DNA from: Vandiemenella viatica
Taxonomy: Eukaryota; Arthropoda; Insecta; Orthoptera; Morabidae
Length of the DNA stretch: 64,000 bases
Assembly: GCA_031002005.1 (NCBI GenBank)
Contig: JARYHS010008074.1
Coordinates: 281,481,930-281,545,929, forward strand
Reading direction: 5' to 3'
Shown here: positions 56,801-64,000 of the stretch, one piece after another
Position numbering within the stretch: position 1 is the stretch's first letter
How the letters are laid out: each line of letters begins with the position of its first letter
Program-made: the position numbers and the translations under genes
The notes under the pieces: model-generated
Told to the model about the DNA's origin: nothing
The model's input: only the letters and a program-made list of their open reading frames with translations
Databases searched by the model: none

Positions 56801-59640
56801 TGGACGTGGGGTGTTGAGTCCCTTTCCTCCAGTTACTTGTATGTATGGGGTGACGGATGGAATTGTTGTGTATGCATAGACATATGTGTGTGTTCCTATG
56901 CGGTTGTGTGTCTAATTATGGCGATAGGAGTCTACTTGATCTGGAGATTTCACCTATGTGTTGTTGGAAGATGTAATCAGTTGGGTGTGATGAGCACCCG
57001 AGGTTTGTGGCAAAGACATGTCACATTTCGCACATCCTGTAACTATTCAGTCTCGACCTAGGGTGTCCAGTCCTTTTCCTCCAGTTGCGTGTATGCATGG
57101 ACATGTGAGTGTGTCTTTCTATGTGGTTGTGTGTGTCTATCATGATAGGATTATACTAGACTTTGAGATTTCACAATGACTGGCTACCTATTTGTTGATG
57201 GAACATGTAATTTATTGGGTGTAATGAATAATCCATATGGGATAAGTACTGAGGTGTATGGCAAAAACATTTCATCCTTTGCACACACTCTAACGTCTGT
57301 CTGATGGATTTTTGGTCAGTTGTGTTTGTGTGTGCTTGTGTGTGGTGACGTATGGATTAGTGCCTGAGACCTAGTATGAGTATGGGAGTTACGATATTTG
57401 TCTGATGACCATGTGTCTACTAGTGGTACGTGGGACAGATATTACTGAATAGCAGAAAAGGCTTATGGTGTGGGATAGAGGTGGTGCTGATCATGTGAAC
57501 AGTTTTTTACATATTACCAAAGATACTGAATGGCAGAGAGGTCGGTAGTGTGAGTTAACTGATATGATGTTGATGTGAGGAGTTTGGTACTTGGAACACA
57601 TGTTAATGATGATTTTTTTGTCAGTCTTGAGCCATGGGGGTTCTATCCCACTTTTTTTGCCATGATTGGGCTGGTTGTTGTGTTGAGCTCGCTGTAGGCA
57701 TGGACATATGCGTCTGTGTGCGTCTTTTTCTGTGTCTGTATGAGTAAGTATGGTGTTACCTTCCTTAAACTCGTCTATCTGGACGTATGAATTGCTGTTC
57801 CTCCCATATGTTTGTGCTTGTGTGGAGATGTATGGATTTGTGGGTGAGACCTAGTATGAATATGGTGGTTATGATATCTGTCTGATAGACAAGTGCCTAT
57901 TGTAACTCATGGTACCTGGGTCACATGTTACTAAATGACAGAAAGGGTTGCGATGTGGGAGAGACGTGGCTGTGATTTCAAGCTTCACACAACCTCTAAC
58001 TCTTAGTTTGAATCTAGCATGTTCAGTCTCTTTCCTCCAGTTATGTGCATGTGTGTGGTGATGAATAGAACTGTGTGAATGCATTGACATATGAGTGTGT
58101 GTGTATGTGTGTCTTTCTATGACTTTTGGCCAGTCATGGGTGTTCTGCTCCACTTTTGCGTTGCCATGATTGGGTTAGTTGTTGAGTCGAGATCGCTGTA
58201 GGTACGGAAATGTACGTGTGTATGTGTCTCTCTCTGTGTATGTTTGCGTAAATGTGGTGATACCTTCCTTTAACTCATTTGTCTGGATGTATGATATGCT
58301 GATCCTACACTTATGCTTGTGTGAGGTGACGTATGGATTTGTGGGTGAGACCTAGTATGAATATGGGAGTTATGATATCTGACTGATGACCAGATGTCTA
58401 TTGCTACTCGTGGTACCAGGGGTACATGTTACTGAATGGAAGAAAAGGCTTAGGTGTGGGATAGGCGTGGTGGTGCTGATGTGTACAGTTTTGTACCTAG
58501 CACACATGATACTGGATGGTAGTGAGGTCTGTAGTGTGAGATAAATGAGATGATGTTGATGTGAAGAGTATGGTACCTGGAATATATGTTACTGATGATT
58601 TTTTGGTCAGTTATGAGCCATGAGTGTTCTACCCGATTTTTTCGTCGCCATGAATGGGCTGGTTATTGTGTCTAGCTCGCTGTAGGCATGGAAATGTGAG
58701 TGTTTGTGCGTCTCTCTCTGTGTCTGTATGCGTTAATATGGTGATATCTTCCATAAACACGTCTGTCTGGGTGTATGATTTTGCTGTCCCTCCACTTATG
58801 TTTGTTTGTACTTGTGCATGGAGATGTAAAGATTTGTGGCTGAGACCTAGTTTGAATATGCGGGTTATGATATCTGCGGGTTATGATATGATGTCTATTG
58901 CAACTCATGGTACTGGGGTCACTTTTTACTGAATGGTAGAAAGGGTTGCGGTGTGGGAGAGACATGTTGATGGTAAATGTAATCAATTTGGTGTGATGAA
59001 CACTATTTATGGTATAAATACTTAGGTGTATGGTGAAAACATGCCATCTTTTGCACACCCTCTATCTCGCCAGGCTGATGATATGTAAGGAGAGTTCTGT
59101 TTTTCAGCCAGTCAAGAGGCAAGAAAGTACTACATCACTTTTTCGTGTCCATGATTGTTGCCGGTAGTTGTACTGAAATCTCTGTAGACTTGGACATGTG
59201 TATCTGCGTCTGTCTTTGTGGATGTAAGCATAAGTATGGTGGTACCTGAGTTTAACTCGTCTGTCTGATGATTTTTGTAACGATAGTTCTGTCCAGTTAA
59301 TCAGTGGTAACGACAATTCTGCCCCACTTCATCGTTTTCATGATGCTTGCTGTTAGTTCTGTTGACTTCGCTATATGCGTGTACAAGTGTGTGTGTGTGT
59401 GTGTGTGTGTGAGTTCTTCCTCTGTGGGGGTTCTATCTTGGTGCTGGTTGTTCTGTCGACCTCACTGTAGGCATGGAAATGTGCGTGTGTCGTCCCTCTG
59501 TGGATTTGAGTCTAGAATTATGCTCACCATCAACGTGTGCTTCAAACCATTGATTCAGGGCTTAGGCAGTCTCCCATTTCATTGTGCTCTTTACAGTTTA
59601 CTGCCGTTTGTGTTGGCATACGAATTGTGATTGTCGCTAC
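56800..59640. repeat. Long-period (~495 bp) diverged tandem array, GT-rich
   Basis: The phrase GAGACCTAGTATGAATATGG or close variant recurs near 57366, 57843, 58345 and 58838 (spacings 477, 502 and 493), each with GTTATGATATCTG, GGTAC..GG..ACATGTTACTGAATG and GTGTGGGA(T/G)AG. The stretches between hold GTGTGTGT-rich text and TTTTTGGTCAGT. Flanks at 56810-57300 and 59000-59640 are partial, more diverged units. (GT)n at 59387-59411. Not coding; the ORFs are by-products. Confidence 0.8.
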
Positions 59641-59654
59641 ATAAAAAACATTTA

Positions 59655-60720
59655 ACAGAGAGGGGTGATGTACCAGAGAAGCGAAGGGCTTTGCTACAAA
59701 CCCACAGTCAGACCATTGCTTGTGTGGTGTAGTATGGAGTCCACATTTTTTGTGCATCAAATGCAAGGTGTAAAGGAGGGCAGCTAGATTTATCTGTGGA
59801 AAATATTCAGTAAGTGACATAATAAAGGAGCTGGCGCTGGGATGTCATTGGAAGCTAGGAAGAGTGTTGAGGGGCTGTAGGTGGCGTATAATGCTGTTAG
59901 AATGGATATTGGTGGAATAATTCTGAGTGGTGTATGAAGCCTAAGTTGACCATGACCACAAGCTGGCACTATACTTTAGGTGATGAGGCCTGACTGGGTA
60001 AAATATCCAAACACCCTCTTTCATATACGAATGACCTAACAATTTACGACAGTTCAATCGTGGGTGCTATCTTCGGCGCAATAGAACTAGTGTCTGCAAC
60101 TATTGTGACGTTTTGGATACTTGTCGATGTGTGGGGGTCTTCTATGAAAATGTGGGTTATGATGCCTGTTTTATGAAAACGAAACTATCAATTAGCTAAG
60201 AGCATTATGGGAACTTTATCGTGGTTACTTGAACAAAGCATGCAATTATAATCAAATGTCACACTTGGTCCTGAATCCGAAGGTTGGCGTCAGATGGGAA
60301 CATTTAAACCGAATGGAGAATACTCCTGTGTCCTGATTGGTTGAAAAATAGCAGAAATATCCTGGAAAAAGGGGGAATTTTCCTGGGAAACTGCAGTAGA
60401 ACCACCTTAAGTGAACATTTTGGTACCTGGAATCCCTGCTACTGATTAGGAGAAGACTTTGCGAAATTTGAACAAAAGGTTACCCTGACAGTAACTGACC
60501 AGGGGTTGGAGTGGGAATCATTGGAAAACAGGAGGAGGTTTGGGCAAGTGTTGTGTTGTGGGTACGTTGGCGATGAGGCTAGGGGTTGGTCTTGGTGAAA
60601 GAATTAGGAATAGTGCGTAAAAGACTATAAGTAGGAGCCGGCACTGGATTTCTTCCAGAAGGGAGTGGGTAAATTTTCTAAATCTCCACCTTGGTCACAG
60701 GCGATGGTCTCAGGCATGTT
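59655..60720 (+). pseudogene. LINE family A degraded fragments
   Basis: Two stretches (about 59655-59990 and 60450-60720) preserve pieces in order, partly overlapping: GTKPTVRPLLVWCSMES-like text, RRAARFICGKYS, SDIIKELALG, HDHKLALYFR; and in the second, LEWESLENRRRFGQVLC, YVGDEARGW and ALDFFQKGVGKFS. Numerous stops and indels. Confidence 0.55.
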
Positions 60721-60879
60721 CTGTGCTTATCGTGACTCGATTTTTATCACATAGGACTGGCGTACTTCGATTCGACAGGGGTGAAATTAGTAAGATTAAC
60801 AGACGGTATTTCGTTCATGGAACATACATGCTGAGCTGTAAAATAAAGTGAAAGGTGTGTATATATCTCTGTTTCTAGT

Positions 60880-61150
60880 CAATCACTGATGTGTCACAAG
60901 GGATTTATTGGAATTTTAGACAAAGTGCAGCTAAGGACACTCAATTTGTGATTGCTTACGAAAGCATAACAGAATTAATACATAGATTGGGCTGGATTGA
61001 CAGACGACAAAGGTTTGACCTTGATGGCAACAATTACACGTGCAATGAAATATTTCATACCAGTGACATCAGAGATAAGATTAGAGAAATAAGGCGTCGT
61101 ACTGATGCTTATATGAATTCTTTTTTCCCTCGTTGCATTCCATGAGTTTT
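60880..61150 (+). pseudogene. LINE family B degraded fragment
   Basis: The frame at 60891-61145 contains AYESITELIHRLGWIDRRQR and DIRDKIREIRRRTDAYMNSF, matching YESITGLISRLGWE and DKIREIRCRNDSYMNSFF in the element at 11315. A 40-50 residue segment between them is shortened. Confidence 0.7.
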
Positions 61151-61640
61151 GCCATGGTCAAACTGGAAACTTTAATTTTTATAGCCTTGGTGTGGGAAAG
61201 GCTTTGTCACAAGTATTTTCAAGTGGGCTCTTGTCCAAAAACTGAGTCTGTAGGTTTGAGAAATAGGCTTGAAAGAATTACATGCTGATTGGTTTGACAT
61301 CATGTATTCACTTCAGAAATGTCTGTAGGGAAAGAAACTGGTTTTCAAATCGACAACTTTGCTTTAGTTTAGGAGCTATTAATTCATCGAGGTCATACTT
61401 ACATACATCAGTAAACCCATTCAATGCCTCTTTGAGTTTTAAAAGTGTCTGTGTTCTCGGTCTGTTTCATTACCCCTAATTTAATACATCCTTTAAAATA
61501 CACGGACTGTAGGTGACACTCGTGAGTTATATTATACTGTTCATAATGAATCCATCATGATGTGAAAAAGTGAGTTTGTTTCCAGTCTCTTCGTCGGTGA
61601 ATTAATTTTTAATGTCTGCCTGCTTCGATGAACGGAATTT
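61151..61640. other. No recognised gene
   Basis: AT-rich; no structure recognised. Confidence 0.5.
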
Positions 61641-61647
61641 ATGTTAA

Positions 61648-61838
61648 CAGCGAGGTCTTTAGCGACGGGAAAGGATGGGGGGGGGCAAGGAATGGGAAGG
61701 AATTCGACCATGGTCTTTTAAAGGAAGCATCCAGGCATTTGCCTGGAGTGATTTGGGAAACCATGGAAAACCCAAATCTGGATGCTCGGACAGGGGATTC
61801 GAACCGGTGTCCTCCCGAATGCAAGGCCAGAACGCTAA
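61648..61838 (-). mobile_element. tRNA-derived SINE, family 1 (copy 5 of 5)
   Basis: Reverse copy with core (GGAATTCGACCATGGTC, GGCATTTGCCTGGAGTGATT) and B box, truncated at both the A tail and the A-box side. A G run sits at 61676-61685. Confidence 0.8.
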
Positions 61839-62084
61839 ATAATTTCATGAAAACAGGTACACATAGAATTCTTCCTCGGTTTTATATCTGGAGTTTATGA
61901 CGGTTTTTTACCATATCGAACGTTAACGTATTTTAAAGGAAACATTTATGCTTTTCGACTTATTTTTTATTCAATTATAACAAGGCAAGCTGGCGCCATA
62001 CTCTCTAGTTGTGGAAACTAAAATTTTGATTTTCGTTTTGAAATTGACGAGTTGGAACGGCTTTTTCAATAATATCTCAAAACC

Positions 62085-62145
62085 CATACCCGTGGCCGGA
62101 CTCGACCGGCGACCTTCGGCACTCTAGCCCCAACGCTACCGATGT
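62085..62145 (-). repeat. Isolated tRNA-like head (SINE-type)
   Basis: Minus-strand TCGGTAGCGTTGGGGCTAGA (A box) and GCCGGTCGAGTCCGGCC (B box region). No acceptor-stem pairing or tail, so it is not a functional tRNA gene. Confidence 0.4.
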
Positions 62146-62499
62146 CGGTTTACGTAATATCCGTTAATGTGGATTTTTTTTTGTTTTTAGTAAACAATCG
62201 CAATGGTTCATGCTTAAGTGTATTTCACGAAATCTCGACGCAGAACCGAAGAAAATATTTTACTGTGCTGGAATACTTGCAACTTGCTGTCGATAGTAGC
62301 CAAGATGTTTCGCAGCGCAAACAAGTGCTTCCTTAACGAAACCCCAGCCCGCGCGGCACACATTTCGTCACGTTTTATGAATAGCAAACATAGATAACAG
62401 TCGAGTGGAAATTTCTGTAGGTGTGTTGAAACAGTGTACACATTTCGCAGAGCGCGCGTTCCAGAACAGGGTTGATGAAATACTTTCACCGAGCGCAAG

Positions 62500-62735
62500 G
62501 TTCTGCCATCTAGCAGTCGGTCAAGGAACTAACGGTCCGCCATCTAGCAGCCACCAAATAAACTAACGGTCCAGCGCAAGCCCGACCGGTGCTGCTCCCT
62601 AGCGGCCGGCCGAGAACTAACGGTCCACCATCTTGTGACGTCATACGACCTTGAACGCTGATTGACTGATTCAAAAGCCCGCCAAGCCACCATTGGAGGG
62701 GAAGGTCCCCCCACCACTTCGTGACGTCATGGGTT
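62500..62735. promoter_or_regulatory. Cluster of AACTAACGGTCC repeats and CRE sites
   Basis: AACTAACGGTCC occurs at 62527, 62561 and 62615; CCATCTAGCAG at 62506 and 62540 (with a CCCTAGCGGCC relative at 62597); and perfect TGACGTCA at 62636 and 62722, each within CTT..TGACGTCAT. The density of factor-like sites in a GC-rich block resembles a promoter or insulator, but no transcript start is shown and it may be a repeat. Confidence 0.35.
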
Positions 62736-62944
62736 TTCCCGGTTTCTGGCTTGCTTCCCCCTTCCCCCACTACTATTATTACATCTTTCACTTAAAACGA
62801 ATGCTTTCAATAGCCTCAGGTAGAAACTTTTCGTTTCAAGAAGCCACAGTAGAAGTAGTTTACATCACGATACACGTCATCAATAACACGGCGCTTATGA
62901 AAGCAGCTTATTGATTACTAATGTTATATATATATTTAACTAAA

Positions 62945-63270
62945 ACTACCAGGCGCAGACCACTGGTAGTAGCATGGAGTCACCTATAATGCACAACGTT
63001 GGTCGAACGTCGGTAGCTGTGGGGGTGTGGAAGATGTTTTCCTATTTCTACTAAAGACGTGTGTGTCCCTATATTTCAACTTGCAGCTACAACTACATAG
63101 TGCAGACCACTGGTGTTAGTATACGGTAGTGGCCTCGAGTCTGCCACCACGCACTATGGTAATTGCATGTCGGTAGCTGAAAGGGTGTGGTAGATATGGT
63201 GGTTTAAAGTGGTCGACCTGACACAAAAATAGACATATGGGTCCCTATATTTCACTCTGTAGTTAAAAAT
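62945..63270. repeat. ~170-bp tandem repeat, about two and a half units
   Basis: GCAGACCACTGGT(A/G)(G/T)TAG at 62956 and 63101; TCCCTATATTTCA at 63067 and 63241; GTCGGTAGCTG at 63009 and 63170. Spacings are about 145-174 bp. Confidence 0.65.
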
Positions 63271-63447
63271 AGCCTCAGGTCACCCATCGTTCACTTTGGT
63301 TGTTGAATGTTGTGGGGGCATTACACCACACATGACGGTACAAACTCCTGTTTTCATTTTTTGCAAATAAAAAGTATGCTTTTGTTGCGAACTGATCAGA
63401 CAGCGGGAATGGAAATGTGTTTATTATTTTTTCCGATTTATGGTGCA

Positions 63448-63548
63448 ATGAACCCTGGACCACAGTAAGGACGGCAGATCGGTGGATTTGTAGCGGCATC
63501 CACGCTACATGTCTATACAGTTTGAATATGCTGTGGTCCAGGGTTCAT
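63448..63548. repeat. Perfect 18-bp inverted repeat
   Basis: ATGAACCCTGGACCACAG at 63448-63465 and its exact reverse complement at 63531-63548, with a 65-bp loop. No further arm pairing and no flanking duplication noted. Confidence 0.8.
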
Positions 63549-63599
63549 TCGCCAAACATTACGGTTCAAATACCCGTCTTTTTTTTTATTCTCTCATGA

Positions 63600-64000
63600 C
63601 CTGTCGATAGAAATCACAGCTCACATTAACTAGTAATATAACGGCTACGAAAATAATAATAATTAGAACTTATAGTTCAGTCTCACGGCTAAGAAGAAAA
63701 TAAATGATGAACAATGTCTCTCATACAACTCCCTTGATTAAATACATCTATTCTATCTCTGGTCGTTTACATCGTACATCGTTGGTGTACAGTCTGTGCT
63801 GTAAAAAGTATACATGTGCCTAAGCGCAACATAGCCCCTCAGGTATCACACCGTAAATCCGTTCGTAGTATACGTGTGACAATATTATGTAAAAAATCAA
63901 AATTTGAAATAAAGTGCTGAATTCCAAGGAGTTGTATTAACGAAGGTTGTGGTAAGGTTGAAATACAGCCTGGACCAGACTGCCAAGTAATATTCCATGA
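63600..64000. other. No gene; repeat R tail at the window edge
   Basis: The last 70 bases (GTTGTGGTAAGGTTGAAATA, CAGCCTGGACCAGACTGCC) belong to the repeat R / Helitron-associated family and continue beyond the window. Confidence 0.5.

Noticed and set aside
57869..59316. Several 70-130 codon ORFs with H/T/Y-rich peptides
   Set aside because: Generated by the GT-rich 495-bp tandem array; composition follows the repeat, not coding constraint.

Overview
This window reads as the nuclear DNA of an arthropod, almost certainly an insect with a large, AT-rich, repeat-laden genome. No bacterial features, rRNA, CRISPR array or genuine tRNA gene is visible. The only host gene I can support is a minus-strand ortholog of TBC1D24/Skywalker, with two coding exons (31382-31061 and 24381-24193) that join in phase 1 across a 6.7-kb intron. 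Five copies of a tRNA-headed SINE, several LINE lineages, and Helitron, mariner, hAT and piggyBac-type DNA elements fill most of the rest. The SINE core reminds me of SINEs of polyneopteran insects (termites, stick insects, cockroaches), but that is recollection and I did not test it.

Layout. 0.25-2.5 kb: decayed Ty3/Gypsy pol with a SINE inserted. 4.5-10.1 kb: a four-level nest, in which a ~145-bp minisatellite is split by a Helitron built of a 167-bp tandem repeat, the Helitron is split by a 3.45-kb hAT transposon with a perfect 8-bp target duplication, and the hAT transposase is split by a LINE tail. 10-19.4 kb: SINE, LINE and gag remnants. 21-23 kb: a piggyBac-like shell with GC-rich hAT MITEs in and beside it. 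24.2-31.4 kb: the sky gene; its intron holds a LINE that is itself split by a TA-flanked TIR transposon. 31.5-35 kb: Helitron-type repeat, hAT MITEs, a foldback with poly(A), LINE and SINE copies. 36.2-40.3 kb: a second, longer, oppositely oriented copy of the 167-bp-repeat Helitron inside another ~150-bp minisatellite. 41-42 kb: TIR element with a related empty site nearby. 42.6-45.8 kb: nearly complete but broken LINE with endonuclease and reverse transcriptase. 50.3-54.9 kb: a nearly intact 1.3-kb mariner whose left terminal repeat is cut by a 3.3-kb Helitron. 56.8-59.6 kb: a ~495-bp long-period tandem array. 59.6-64 kb: LINE and SINE fragments and small repeats.

There is no operon-like cooperation here. 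The elements relate by nesting, which gives relative ages, and by subfamily, since several families occur repeatedly. The most striking system is the pair of inverted Helitrons whose bodies consist of a nucleosome-length (about 167 bp) repeat in alternating A/B dimers. In the first copy the insertion point can be resolved to the base, because the target was itself a tandem repeat that supplies an unoccupied reference site.
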